Source of the DNA: Streptomyces alfalfae
Lineage (GTDB): Bacteria; Actinomycetota; Actinomycetes; Streptomycetales; Streptomycetaceae
Direction: 5' to 3'
Assembly (NCBI RefSeq): GCF_004127445.1
Contig: NZ_QEXM01000051.1
Coordinates: 62,001 to 126,000, forward strand
DNA: 64,000 nucleotides
Shown here: piece by piece, positions 41,132-49,881 of the stretch
Numbering within the stretch: position 1 is the stretch's first letter
How the letters are laid out: each line of letters opens with the position of its first letter
Notes under the pieces: generated by a model
Databases searched by the model: none
What the model was told of the DNA's origin: nothing
What the model saw: only the letters and a program-made list of their open reading frames with translations
Made by a program: the position numbers and the translations under genes

Positions 41132-41611
41132 TCAGCTCTCCGGCTGCTCGACGAGCTGCGCGATGTAGAGCGCCTCTCCCAGCTTCTCCACCAGTTCGAG
41201 CTGCGTGTCGAGATAGTCGATGTGGTGCTCCTCGTCGGCGAGGATCGACTCGAAGATGTTCGCGGACGTGATGTCGCCCTTGGCGCGCATCACCTCGATG
41301 CCGCGCTTGAGGCGGTCGATCGCCTCGACCTCGACCTGGCGGTCCGCCTGGAACATCTCGGTCACCGTCTGGCCCACACGAACGTGGAAGAGCCGCTGGT
41401 AGTTGGGCAGACCGTCGAGGAAGAGAATCCGGTCGGTCAGCACCTCCGCGTGCTTCATCTCGTCGAAGGACTCGGACCGGGTGTACTTGGCGAGCTTCGT
41501 CCAGCCGAAGTTCTCCTGCATCTTGGCGTGCAGAAAGTACTGGTTGATCGCCGTGAGTTCGGCGGTCAGCTGCTCGTTGAGAAATTCGATGACCTCGGGG
41601 TCGCCCTGCAT
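41132..41611 (-). CDS. bfr: Bacterioferritin
   Basis: A 159-residue heme-containing ferritin that stores iron as a 24-mer. All six ferroxidase ligands are present: E18, E51, H54, E94, E127 and H130. M52, which binds heme between subunits, is also present. The ATG at 41611 follows GGAAGGAG and gives the standard numbering, while an ATG 18 bases upstream is less likely. It is convergent with bfd. I see no iron box in the first 100 bases upstream. Confidence 0.95.
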   Translation of the reverse strand: MQGDPEVIEFLNEQLTAELTAINQYFLHAKMQENFGWTKLAKYTRSESFDEMKHAEVLTDRILFLDGLPNYQRLFHVRVGQTVTEMFQADRQVEVEAIDRLKRGIEVMRAKGDITSANIFESILADEEHHIDYLDTQLELVEKLGEALYIAQLVEQPES

Positions 41612-41775
41612 CGCAGAGGCTCCTTCCACGCGGGTACTGGGCAGGTAGCGGGCATCTTTGCACCGGCGTTCGGAAGCCGTCCAGTAAGTGCAGGCTTAGT
41701 AGGAGTTGCCCGAATCCGTATCTGTCGGGCTTCGTATGGTCACGTCCACCGCTTCCGGTCTGTCAGGATGGAGGC

Positions 41776-42408
41776 ATGGGTCAGCCGGCGGAACGCGCAT
41801 CTGGAGAGGCAGCGGAGCCGGAGCTTCCGCCGGGTCAGCGGCTGCAGCGTGGCTGGCCGGTCACGCACTACGGCCCGGTGCCGAAGTTCCGCCCCGAGCG
41901 CTGGGAGTTCAGGGTCTTCGGGGCCACCGCCGACGGCGAGAAGCACTGCTGGACGCACGAGGAGTTCTCCGCCCTGCCGTACGAGACGGTGGTCGGCGAT
42001 CTGCACTGCGTCACGAAGTTCAGCATGCTGGGCGCCGAATGGGGCGGAGTGCCGGCCCGCACGATCCTGGAGCTCGCGCCGCCCGCCGCCGACGCCACCC
42101 ACGTCATGGTCTGGGCGGAGTACGGCTTCAGCTCCAACCTCCGGATGGCCGACTTCGCCTCCGAGCGCACGATCTTCGCCACGCACAAGGGCGGCGAGCT
42201 GCTCACCGCGGAGCACGGGTTCCCGCTGCGGCTCGTCGTGCCCCAGCTGTACGCCTGGAAGGGCCCGAAGTGGGTCCGCGGCGTCGAGTACATGACCGCC
42301 GACCGCCGCGGCTTCTGGGAGGAGCGCGGCTACCACAACGTCGGCGACCCCTGGCGCGAGCAGCGCTACTCCTACCAGGAGGAGCCCGGGGACGGCCCCG
42401 AGCTCTGA
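41776..42408 (+). CDS. Cytoplasmic molybdopterin oxidoreductase, sulfite-oxidase fold
   Basis: A 210-residue protein with the core of the sulfite oxidase family, similar to YuiH/YedY-type enzymes. The molybdenum-binding cysteine is in GDLHCVTKFS near residue 78. WGGVPARTIL, YGFSSNLRMADF and the final KWVRGVEYM are family segments. It has no Tat or Sec signal, unlike YedY (MsrP), so the product is probably cytoplasmic. The substrate is unknown. The ATG at 41776 follows the weak site tcaggatggaggc. Confidence 0.8.
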   Translation: MGQPAERASGEAAEPELPPGQRLQRGWPVTHYGPVPKFRPERWEFRVFGATADGEKHCWTHEEFSALPYETVVGDLHCVTKFSMLGAEWGGVPARTILELAPPAADATHVMVWAEYGFSSNLRMADFASERTIFATHKGGELLTAEHGFPLRLVVPQLYAWKGPKWVRGVEYMTADRRGFWEERGYHNVGDPWREQRYSYQEEPGDGPEL

Positions 42409-42419
42409 TCCCCCGGCCG

Positions 42420-43304
42420 CTACAGGGTCCTGAGCCCCTGGAGCCGCGCCACGTCCGCCGCGTGCCCCTCCTTGCCCCCGGGCGTCTCGATGACCAGGGG
42501 CACGCCCTCCGTGGCGGGGTGGAGCATGAGCTCGCGGAAGGGCTCCTCGCCGATGTGGCCGGTGCCGATGTTCTCGTGGCGGTCCTTGTGGGCGCCCGCG
42601 ACGTCCTTGGAGTCGTTGGCGTGCACGAGCTTCAGGCGGCCCTCGCCGACCGTGTCCACGAGGAGGTCGAGGGTCTGCTTCATGCCGCTCGGCCCCGTCA
42701 GGTCGTGGCCCGCGGCGAATATGTGGCACGTGTCCAGGCAGACGCCCAGCTTCGGATGGGCGTCGAGCGCCTCGAAGTAGGGGCCGAAGTCCCAGGTGCG
42801 GGAGCAGAGCGAGGCGCCCTGGCCCGCGGTCGACTCCAGGAGCAGGAACGGGTCGTCGTCGTGCGTCAGCTCGTCGAGCAGCGGCAGCATGCGCTCGCGC
42901 ACCTGCGCGAGGGCGACCGCGCGGTCCCTGCCGCCGGTCGCCGAGCCGGTGTGCACGACCACGCCGAGCGCCCCGATGGCGCGGGCCCGCCGCAGCGAGT
43001 GGCGCAGGGAGTCCACGGACTTCTCCACGGTCGCCTCGGTGTGCGAGCCGAAGTTGATCAGGTAGGGCGCGTGCACGTACGCGGGGATGCCCTCGGCGGC
43101 GCAGGCCTCGCGGAACGCCTCGTCCTGCTGCGGGTTGCCGACCGGCGTCGCCCAGCCGCGCGGATTGGCGACGAACACCTGGACGGCCTCCGCGCCGATC
43201 TCACGGGCGTACGAGAGCCCCACGGAGGCCAGACCTCCGGCCACGGGGACATGGCCCCCGACGGGGTTGCGGGACACGGCACGGGGGGACTGGTCACTGC
43301 TCAC
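42420..43304 (-). CDS. nfo: Deoxyribonuclease IV (endonuclease IV)
   Basis: A 294-residue AP endonuclease that cuts next to abasic sites in base-excision repair. The trinuclear zinc motifs are visible: HAPYLINFG, VVHTGSATGG, LLLESTAGQG, VCLDTCHIFAAGHDL, LVHANDSK, HENIGTGHIG and VIETPGG. I placed the start at the GTG at 43304, whose product begins SSDQSPRAVSRNPVGGHVPV; longer forms contain only low-quality sequence. The gene is convergent with the molybdopterin enzyme. Confidence 0.9.
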   Translation of the reverse strand: MSSDQSPRAVSRNPVGGHVPVAGGLASVGLSYAREIGAEAVQVFVANPRGWATPVGNPQQDEAFREACAAEGIPAYVHAPYLINFGSHTEATVEKSVDSLRHSLRRARAIGALGVVVHTGSATGGRDRAVALAQVRERMLPLLDELTHDDDPFLLLESTAGQGASLCSRTWDFGPYFEALDAHPKLGVCLDTCHIFAAGHDLTGPSGMKQTLDLLVDTVGEGRLKLVHANDSKDVAGAHKDRHENIGTGHIGEEPFRELMLHPATEGVPLVIETPGGKEGHAADVARLQGLRTL

Positions 43305-43410
43305 GCAGTCAAGGGTGACATGCCCCCGCCCCACCCCCGACCACCCCTCACACCGCACCCGAGGACGCGCAAACGGCCGAGCCGCCTGACGCGGCGCGCG
43401 ACGGCTGCCG

Positions 43411-43453
43411 TCAGGGGCGCGGGGAAATGCGCGACCAGCCCCCACCACCCGCA
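43411..43453. repeat. Half copy of the dispersed palindromic repeat
   Basis: The segment tcaggggcgcggggaaatgc followed by gcgaccagcccccaccac matches, with few changes, the right half of the repeat at 21751-21808. It lies in the 234-base gap between nfo and the PASTA kinase gene. The left half is not preserved here. Confidence 0.5.
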
Positions 43454-43538
43454 GACCGGACGAGCGCCGCCTCCCCGGACACGGGACGGGAAGGCCGCCG
43501 CAGGCGAGAAAGAACCGCCAGGCCAGAGGCCGGCAACC

Positions 43539-45494
43539 TCACCGGATGGTGATCGTGATGGACGCCCCCTTGGGCGCCTTGTCCCCACCGTCCACCGACT
43601 GCTCCTTCACCGTGTCACCGAAGATGCCGAGCAGCCCCCGGTTTTCGTCCACCTCGAACCCGGCCGCCTCCAGCTCCTCCGTGGCCTCGCCGATCTTCAT
43701 ACCGGTCACGTCGGGCACCTCGATCATCTCGGGGCCCTTGGAGAGCGTCAGCGTGACCGTGTCGCCCTCGGCGAGCGACGTGTCCGGAGCGGGCGACTGC
43801 TTGACGACCCCGCCCTTGTCCACGTCGGAGGAGTGCACCCGGCCCGGCAGGATCTTGACCTTGAGCCCGTCCTCCGCCAGGTCCTCCCTGGCGTCGTCGA
43901 GGGAGGACCCCGCCACGTCCGGGACCTTGATCTCCTCGCCCTTGCTGACGACCAGGGCGACGGCGGAGTCCGCCTTGCGGGTGAAACCGGCCCGCGGGTC
44001 CGTGCTCACCACGGAGCCCTTCTCGATCTCGTCGCTGAAGACCTTCTTGACCATGCCCGGCGCGAGCCCGGCGTTCTTCAGCTCCTGCCTGGCCCTGTTC
44101 AGCGGCAGGTCCTTGACGTCCGGCACCTTCACCGTCTCCGGGCCCCGCGAGACGGTCAGCGTCACCTGGCCGTTCTGCCGGATGCGCTCTCCCACCCCGG
44201 GGTCGGTGGCCATGACCGTGCCGCGCTTGTCCGTGTCGCTGAACTCCCGCTCGACGCCCTTCACGTCGAGACCGGCCTCCTCGAGGCGCTGCTTCGCCTG
44301 CGCCTCGGTCTTCGTCAGCAGCGGCGGGACCTCCGTGAACTGCCCGGAGTTGATGTACCAGACGCCCGCCCCGAGGCCGAGGACCAGCAGGACGGCGGCC
44401 ACTGCCGCGACCGTGCGGCGCCGCGGGTCGAGCCGCAGCCGCGAGGTTCGCGCGGGCGCGGGCGGCCCGGGCGGCGGCGTGGCCAGGACGCTGGTGCGGT
44501 TCAGCGGGGCCTGCGGGTCGGCCGCATCGGCATCGGCGGGCAGCGGAAGCCGCACGGAACGCGCGGCGCGCGGGATCACGCTGGTGCGGTCATCGGCGTT
44601 GTCGTGCGCGGTCGCGTGGGCCTGCGGCGGCACCGCGTCGAGCTGCTGCTCGCTGAGGCCGGTGCGCGCCTGCCGGAGCTGGGCGAGGAGCGCCACCGCG
44701 TCATACGGGCGTACGTCCGGGGTGCGGGCGGTCGCGGAGGCGACCAGCTCGTCCAGCTCGACCGGGAGGCCGGGCACGGCCGCCGACGGGGGCGGCACGT
44801 CTTCGTTGAGGTGCTGGTAGAGCACCTGGGCGGGGGTGTCCCCGGAGTGCGGTTTGGCGCCGGTGAGCATCTCGTAGAGCAGGACGCCGCACGCGTACAC
44901 GTCCACGCGCGTGTCGGCCGTGCCGTGCTCGATCTGCTCGGGCGCCATGTACGAGACGGTGCCGAGGACGGTGCCCGTGGTGTTCGTGACGGTGTCCACC
45001 GCGCGGACGAGACCGAAGTCGGCGACCTTGACCCGGCCGTCGTCCCCTATGAGGACGTTCTCCGGCTTCATGTCGCGGTGCACGAAACCGGCCCGGTGCG
45101 CGGAGCCGAGCGCGGCGAGCACCGGCTCCAGGATGTCGAGCGCGGCCCGCGGCTGGAGCGCACCGCGCTCGCGCAGGACGTCCCGCAGGGTGCAGCCCGC
45201 GACGTACTCCATCGCCAGATAGACGTACGAACCGTCGGCGCCCTGGTCGAAGACGCCCACCACGTTCGGATGGGAGAGGCGGGCGACCGACTTCGCCTCA
45301 CGGATGAAGCGCTCCACGAAGGAGGCGTCGGCCGCCAGCGTGGGGTGCATCACCTTGAGCGCGAGCACCCGGTCGAGGCGGGTGTCCACGGCCCGGTAGA
45401 CCGTGGCCATCCCGCCGACCGCGATACGGCCGTCGATGCGGTAACGGCTGTCGAGCAGCTGCCCGACGAGCGGGTCCTGAAGGGTCGTGTCCAC
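43539..45494 (-). CDS. Ser/Thr protein kinase with four PASTA repeats
   Basis: A 651-residue membrane kinase of the PknB type. The kinase domain (residues 18-280) has IAVGGMATVY, the lysine in ALKVMH, HRDMKPEN (D141), DFG and APEQ. A juxtamembrane linker rich in Pro/Ala leads to one helix at about 364-386. Four PASTA domains (about 390-455, 457-523, 525-590 and 592-651) then lie outside the cell and should bind muropeptides or lipid II. The GTG at 45494 is used. The Rv2175c-like gene 4 kb away encodes a candidate substrate, as pknL and Rv2175c are adjacent in M. tuberculosis. Confidence 0.94.
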   Translation of the reverse strand: MDTTLQDPLVGQLLDSRYRIDGRIAVGGMATVYRAVDTRLDRVLALKVMHPTLAADASFVERFIREAKSVARLSHPNVVGVFDQGADGSYVYLAMEYVAGCTLRDVLRERGALQPRAALDILEPVLAALGSAHRAGFVHRDMKPENVLIGDDGRVKVADFGLVRAVDTVTNTTGTVLGTVSYMAPEQIEHGTADTRVDVYACGVLLYEMLTGAKPHSGDTPAQVLYQHLNEDVPPPSAAVPGLPVELDELVASATARTPDVRPYDAVALLAQLRQARTGLSEQQLDAVPPQAHATAHDNADDRTSVIPRAARSVRLPLPADADAADPQAPLNRTSVLATPPPGPPAPARTSRLRLDPRRRTVAAVAAVLLVLGLGAGVWYINSGQFTEVPPLLTKTEAQAKQRLEEAGLDVKGVEREFSDTDKRGTVMATDPGVGERIRQNGQVTLTVSRGPETVKVPDVKDLPLNRARQELKNAGLAPGMVKKVFSDEIEKGSVVSTDPRAGFTRKADSAVALVVSKGEEIKVPDVAGSSLDDAREDLAEDGLKVKILPGRVHSSDVDKGGVVKQSPAPDTSLAEGDTVTLTLSKGPEMIEVPDVTGMKIGEATEELEAAGFEVDENRGLLGIFGDTVKEQSVDGGDKAPKGASITITIR

Positions 45495-45638
45495 GGGGCG
45501 AGTCTACGAGCAGCCACCGACACCCCGGCCGGGGCGGGCACACTGGCGGCGGTACTGAAGCCGAGCTGTGACAGGCGACGGAGCCGGCCCGTTCGCGTCC
45601 GCGGTCGCGTCGCGGTCGCTCGCGCGGTTCCCGTGGCC

Positions 45639-46445
45639 CTAGCGGGGCTCCCCGAACGCGGGCCGCTCCGGATCGAGCCTCGCCATGCCCTCCACGGGCG
45701 ACGACGCCTCCGCGAAGTGCCGCCGCGGAATCCGCCCGGCCCGGTGCGCGAGGCGCCCTGCCTCGACGCCGTGCCGCATGGCCTCCGCCATCAGGACCGG
45801 CTCCTGCGCCCGCGTCACGGCCGAGGCGAGCATCACGCCCGCGCACCCCAGCTCCATGGCGAGCGTCGCGTCGGACGCGGTGCCCGCGCCCGCGTCGAGG
45901 ATCACCGGCACGCGCGCGTGCTCGACGATGAGCTGGAAGTTGTGCGGGTTGCGGATGCCGAGCCCGGACCCGATCGGGGAGCCGAGCGGCATGATCGCCG
46001 CGCACCCCACGTCCTGGAGCCGGCGCGCGAGCACCGGGTCGTCGTTCGTGTACGGCAGGACGGTGAAACCGTCGTCGACCAGGATCTCGGCGGCGTCCAG
46101 GAGCTCGATGGGGTCGGGCAGCAGCGTCCGCTCGTCCGCGATCACCTCCAGCTTCACCAGGTCCGTGCCGAGCGCCTCACGGGCCAGGCGGGCGGTCAGC
46201 ACGGCCTCACCGGCGGTGAAGCAGCCCGCCGTGTTCGGCAGGACGCGGATGCCGAGCCGGTCGAGCACGGACAGCACGGAGCCCTGCACGCCCGGGTCGA
46301 GGCGGCGCATCGCGACGGTGGTCAGCTCCGTGCCCGAGGCGACCAGGGAGCGCTCCAGGACATCGAGGCTCGGCGCCCCGCCCGTGCCCATGATCAGGCG
46401 CGAGGAGAGCGTGAGCCCGCCGATGACGAAGGGGTCGTCAGCCAT
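45639..46445 (-). CDS. thiG: Thiazole synthase
   Basis: A 268-residue TIM-barrel enzyme that builds the thiazole phosphate from deoxyxylulose phosphate, ThiS-thiocarboxylate and dehydroglycine. It has FVIGGLTLSSRLIMGTGG at the start, the Schiff-base lysine in TDLVKLEVI near residue 97, the PNTAGCFTAGEA loop and the phosphate-binding GIRNPHNF and DAGAGTASDA. It follows thiS by two bases on the minus strand and ends the thiOSG operon. Confidence 0.95.
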   Translation of the reverse strand: MADDPFVIGGLTLSSRLIMGTGGAPSLDVLERSLVASGTELTTVAMRRLDPGVQGSVLSVLDRLGIRVLPNTAGCFTAGEAVLTARLAREALGTDLVKLEVIADERTLLPDPIELLDAAEILVDDGFTVLPYTNDDPVLARRLQDVGCAAIMPLGSPIGSGLGIRNPHNFQLIVEHARVPVILDAGAGTASDATLAMELGCAGVMLASAVTRAQEPVLMAEAMRHGVEAGRLAHRAGRIPRRHFAEASSPVEGMARLDPERPAFGEPR

Positions 46446-46447
46446 GG

Positions 46448-46660
46448 TCAGCCTCCCTGGACGGCGGTGAGCACCTCGACGCGGTCACCGGCGGCGAGCG
46501 CCGTGCTCGACCACCGCGCGCGGGGGACGACGGTTTCGTTGAGGGCGGCGGCGACACCGGAGTGCGCGGTGGTCAGGGTGGCGACGAGCGCGTCGAGGGT
46601 GGTGCCCGACGGCACGTCGCGCACCTCCCCGTTGACGGAAACGGCGAAGGGCGTACTCAT
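46448..46660 (-). CDS. thiS: Thiazole sulfur carrier
   Basis: A 70-residue ubiquitin-like protein that ends in Gly-Gly, where the thiocarboxylate forms. The N-terminal NGEVRDVPSGTTLDALVATL and the C-terminal GDRVEVLTAVQGG are standard. The ATG at 46660 overlaps the thiO stop codon (ATGA), so it is translationally coupled to thiO and then to thiG. Confidence 0.95.
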   Translation of the reverse strand: MSTPFAVSVNGEVRDVPSGTTLDALVATLTTAHSGVAAALNETVVPRARWSSTALAAGDRVEVLTAVQGG

Positions 46661-47874
46661 GCGGGTTGCTCCGTGAACGACTGCGTGGGGAGGGCGGGGA
46701 AGGGCGCGGCGGGCCCGGCGAAGCGGCGCGGGGTGAACGGCCGCGCCTCCTCGGGCAGCTCACCGGTGGTCAGGGCCTGCGCCATGACGTCACCGGTGAC
46801 CGGCGTCAAAAGGACGCCGTTGCGGTAGTGCCCGGTGGCCAGCTGGAGCCCCGGCAGGCGCGTCGGGCCGAGCATCGGCGCGTTGTCGGGGGAGCCGGGA
46901 CGCAGACCCGCGCGGGTCTCGGTGAGCGGCAGCTCGGTGATGCCGGGCACCAGCTCGTGGGCGTCCCGCAGCAGCTCGTACACGCCGCCCGCGGTGACCG
47001 TGGTGTCCCAGCCCAGCTCCTCGCTAGTGGCGCCGACGACCAGCTCGCCGTCCTCGCGCGGTACGAGGTAGACGTGGCTGCCGCGCACCACCGCGCGCAC
47101 CGTGCGGCTCAGGAACGGCGCGTACGGCTTCGGCACCGTCAGGCGGATCACCTGCCCCTTCACCGGCCGCACGGGCGGCAGCACGGCCTCGGGCACGCCC
47201 GCGAGGCGTCCGCTGAGGCTGCCCGCCGCGAGGACGGTCTGGCCCGCGTGCAGCGCGGCGCCGTCCGCGAGGACCACCCCGCGGGCCCGGTCGCCCGCCA
47301 CGTCCAGGCGCTCGGCCCAGGCGCGGCGGAAGAGCACGCCCGCCCGCTCGCAGGCGGTCAGCAGGGCAGCGGTGAGCCTTCTCGGGTCGATCTGGTGGTC
47401 GCCGTCGACCCGCAGCCCGCCGCGCACGCCGGGTGCCAGCATCGGCTCAAGGCGTCGGCACTCACGGCCGCTCAGCCACTCCGACTCCAGGCCCGACCGG
47501 CTCTGCAGGGCGTGCAGCTCCCGCAGGTGCGCGCGGTCGTCGGAGTCCAGGGCGACGGCCAGCGTGCCACAGGTGCGGTAGCCGAGGCCGCGGCCGCTCG
47601 CCTCGGTCAGCTCGGCGGCGAAGTCGGGGTAGCGGCGCGCGGAGGCGAGATTGAGGCCCAGCAGGGCCTGCTCGCCGTGGTGCAGCTCGGTGACGGCGGC
47701 CAGCATGCCCGCGGCGACCTGCGCCGCGCCGCCGCCGGGCTCGGGGTCGACGACCGTGACGGCGAGCCCGCGCTGCGCGGCCCGCCAGGCCGTGACCAGG
47801 CCGATGATGCCGCCGCCCACGACGAGTACGTCCGCCGGGCGCGGTGATCCCTCGGATGGTGTCGGTGGATGCAT
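46657..47874 (-). CDS. thiO: Glycine oxidase for thiazole synthesis
   Basis: A 405-residue FAD enzyme that oxidises glycine to iminoacetate for thiazole formation. It shows the dinucleotide motif VLVVGGGIIGLVTAW near residue 15, TCGTLAVALDSDD, and the C-terminal GHYRNGVLLTPVTGD near 365. The ATG at 47874 starts the protein right after the TPP riboswitch; the open frame upstream is riboswitch and unrelated sequence. First gene of the thiOSG operon. Confidence 0.92.
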   Translation of the reverse strand: MHPPTPSEGSPRPADVLVVGGGIIGLVTAWRAAQRGLAVTVVDPEPGGGAAQVAAGMLAAVTELHHGEQALLGLNLASARRYPDFAAELTEASGRGLGYRTCGTLAVALDSDDRAHLRELHALQSRSGLESEWLSGRECRRLEPMLAPGVRGGLRVDGDHQIDPRRLTAALLTACERAGVLFRRAWAERLDVAGDRARGVVLADGAALHAGQTVLAAGSLSGRLAGVPEAVLPPVRPVKGQVIRLTVPKPYAPFLSRTVRAVVRGSHVYLVPREDGELVVGATSEELGWDTTVTAGGVYELLRDAHELVPGITELPLTETRAGLRPGSPDNAPMLGPTRLPGLQLATGHYRNGVLLTPVTGDVMAQALTTGELPEEARPFTPRRFAGPAAPFPALPTQSFTEQPA

Positions 47875-47883
47875 GGGCGTCCA

Positions 47884-47985
47884 GCCCCTCCCTTCGCCGG
47901 CATGACCCGGATCAGGTTCGTACGGTCGGAGGCCGTCCAGCCTCCCTCTCAGCCCGGTGCGCCCGGGCTCCCGCGAGTGCTCTGC
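47884..47985 (-). promoter_or_regulatory. TPP riboswitch (THI element)
   Basis: On the minus strand the thi-box blocks appear in order. They are a GGGAGCCCGGGC/GCCCGG stem start, CACCGGGCTGAGAGGG (thi box core CTGAGA), a variable arm, and ACCTGATCCGGGTCATGCCGGCGAAGGGAGGG with GAACCTGATC. It lies immediately before thiO. Binding of thiamine pyrophosphate should hide the translation start or end transcription of thiOSG. No similar element is seen before thiE. Confidence 0.93.
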
Positions 47986-48114
47986 ACCGGCCACCCTAGC
48001 CCGTCGCCCGGCGTGACAGTAGGGGAGCTGTCCGGACATGGGCGGTGACGGTGTGTCAGAGATCTCCCCGCCCGCCTCTGAAGGCGGCCTTGCCCGCCGT
48101 CCTACAGTGATCGG

Positions 48115-49332
48115 GTGACTGAGCAGCGGAGGCAGGCAGAGCGGCACGTCGTCATCGTCGGGGCGGGGATGGCGGGCGTGCAGACCGCCGTCGCCCTGCG
48201 TGAACAGGGGCACGCGGGCCCGGTCACCCTCGTGGGGGCGGAGACGCACCAGCCCTACGACAGGCCGCCGCTGTCCAAGGCGGTGCTGCTCGGCAAGGCG
48301 GAGGGCTCCGCCTTCGACATCGACTTCAAGGCCCTCGGCATCGGACTGCGCCTCGGCACCGAGGTCACCGGGGTGCGCCTCGCCGAGCGCGAACTGGACA
48401 CCGCGGCGGGCCCCGTCCCGTACGACGTGCTGGTCCTCGCCTCCGGCGCCGAACCGGTCCGGCTGCCGGGCACGGAGGGCGTCCCCGGGGTGCACCTCCT
48501 GCGCACCCTGGACGACGCCGAGCGGCTGCGCCCCGTCCTCGCCGAGCAGCACGACGTCGTGGTCGTGGGGGCGGGCTGGATCGGCGCCGAGTTCGCCACG
48601 GCCGCGCGGGAGGCGGGCTGCTCCGTCACCGTCGTGGAGGCCGCGGGCCGCCCCCTCGCGGGCGCGCTGCCCGCCGACGTCGCCGCCCCCATGGCCGCCT
48701 GGTACGCGCACTCCGGGGCCGAGCTGCGCACCCACGCGCGCGTGGAGCGCGTCGAGCCGGGCGCCGTGGTCCTCTCCGACGGCGCCCGGCTGCCCGCGGG
48801 CGCCGTCGTCGTCGGCATCGGGGCGCGGCCCGCCACGCGCTGGCTCGCCGGCTCCGGCATCGAGCTCGGCGCCCACGGCGAGGTCGTCGCCGACGACCAC
48901 CTGCGCTCCTCGGCGCCCGACGTCTACGCGGTCGGCGACTGCTCCTCGTTCCCCTCCGGCAGGTACGGCGAGCGCCTCCTGGTCCACCACTGGGACAACG
49001 CCCTCCAGGGTCCGCGCACGGTCGCGGCGAACATCCTCGGGGACACCCCCGTGGCGTACGACCCGGTGCCGTATTTCTGGTCGGAGCAGTTCGGCCGCTT
49101 CGTCCAGTACGCGGGCCACCACGCGGAGGGCGACGAACTGGTCTGGCGCGGCGACCCGGCCGGCGTGGCCTGGTCGGTCTGCTGGCTCAGGGACGGCGCC
49201 CTCGCGGCGGTCCTCGCGGTGGGCCGCCCGAGGGACCTGGCGCAGGGCCGCAAACTGATCGAGGCGGGCACGCGACTGGATCCCGCCCTGGTGACGGACC
49301 CCTCGGTCCCGCTCAAGAAGGCGGCCCTGTAG
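48115..49332 (+). CDS. FAD-dependent ferredoxin/NAD(P)-type reductase
   Basis: A 405-residue pyridine nucleotide-disulfide oxidoreductase of the ferredoxin reductase subfamily. The FAD motif VVIVGAGMAGVQTA is near residue 12, the YDRPPLSK signature near 46, the NAD-binding VVVVGAGWIGAEFA near 146, and the C-terminal DVYAVGDCSSF near 265, followed by the reductase C-domain. Its electron acceptor, such as a ferredoxin or a P450 system, is not encoded beside it. The GTG at 48115 is divergent from thiO. Confidence 0.85.
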   Translation: MTEQRRQAERHVVIVGAGMAGVQTAVALREQGHAGPVTLVGAETHQPYDRPPLSKAVLLGKAEGSAFDIDFKALGIGLRLGTEVTGVRLAERELDTAAGPVPYDVLVLASGAEPVRLPGTEGVPGVHLLRTLDDAERLRPVLAEQHDVVVVGAGWIGAEFATAAREAGCSVTVVEAAGRPLAGALPADVAAPMAAWYAHSGAELRTHARVERVEPGAVVLSDGARLPAGAVVVGIGARPATRWLAGSGIELGAHGEVVADDHLRSSAPDVYAVGDCSSFPSGRYGERLLVHHWDNALQGPRTVAANILGDTPVAYDPVPYFWSEQFGRFVQYAGHHAEGDELVWRGDPAGVAWSVCWLRDGALAAVLAVGRPRDLAQGRKLIEAGTRLDPALVTDPSVPLKKAAL

Positions 49333-49419
49333 CACGACCGTGAGGCGCGCCCCCGGAAGGGGCGCGGGGCCCGGCCGCGCCCGAGGCGACGCCCTCCGGC
49401 CCGGAGATACCCTGGGACC

Positions 49420-49785
49420 GTGACCGAGATTGACGCAAAGACCGACGCACTCGTCCCCGCCTGGCTCCACCTTCCCGACATCGCGGAGATGCTCGACGTC
49501 GAGGTGACCCGCGTGCGGCAGCTGGTCAAGGAGGGCCAGCTGATCGCCGTGCGCCGCGGTGAGAACCGCGCGCTCCAGGTGCCTGCCGCCTTCATCGACG
49601 GCGACAAGGTCGTCAAGGGCCTGGCCGGCACCCTGACGCTCCTGCGGGACGACGGTTTCTCCGACGAGGAGATGCTGGAGTGGCTCTTCACGCCCGACCC
49701 CTCCCTGCCCGGCACCCCCGCGCAGGCCCTGAGCGAGAATCGCGGCACGGAGGTGAAGCGCCGCGCCCAGGCGCTCGCCGTCTGA
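49420..49785 (+). CDS. Rv2175c-like DNA-binding protein
   Basis: A 121-residue protein with an N-terminal MerR/HTH-like segment (LHLPDIAEMLDVEVTRVRQL) and a C-terminal helical domain (GTLTLLRDDGFSDEEMLEWL). It matches the family of Rv2175c, which in M. tuberculosis is phosphorylated by the kinase PknL. The N-terminal tail here (MTEIDAKTDALV) has Thr at 2, 8. No target DNA is known. The GTG at 49420 is used. It lies 4 kb from the PASTA kinase of this window. Confidence 0.82.
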   Translation: MTEIDAKTDALVPAWLHLPDIAEMLDVEVTRVRQLVKEGQLIAVRRGENRALQVPAAFIDGDKVVKGLAGTLTLLRDDGFSDEEMLEWLFTPDPSLPGTPAQALSENRGTEVKRRAQALAV

Positions 49786-49881
49786 GCAGGCGCCAAGCCG
49801 GCTGAACGAACACACCGTCCGGGGCGCGGACCGCACTCCACGCCGCCCGCGCCCCGCACCGAACCCCGGGGGGACCTCTCC

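Noticed and set aside
41612..41775. An iron box in front of bacterioferritin
   Set aside because: I searched this gap for the TTAGGTTAG pattern on both strands and saw only weak, short similarity.
41706..46676. A plus-strand open frame of about 1,650 codons running opposite the endonuclease IV, PASTA kinase and thiG genes
   Set aside because: It lies antisense to well-supported genes and its protein is Arg/Gly/Ala/His-rich without any family motif. High GC with few stop codons in one antisense frame explains it.
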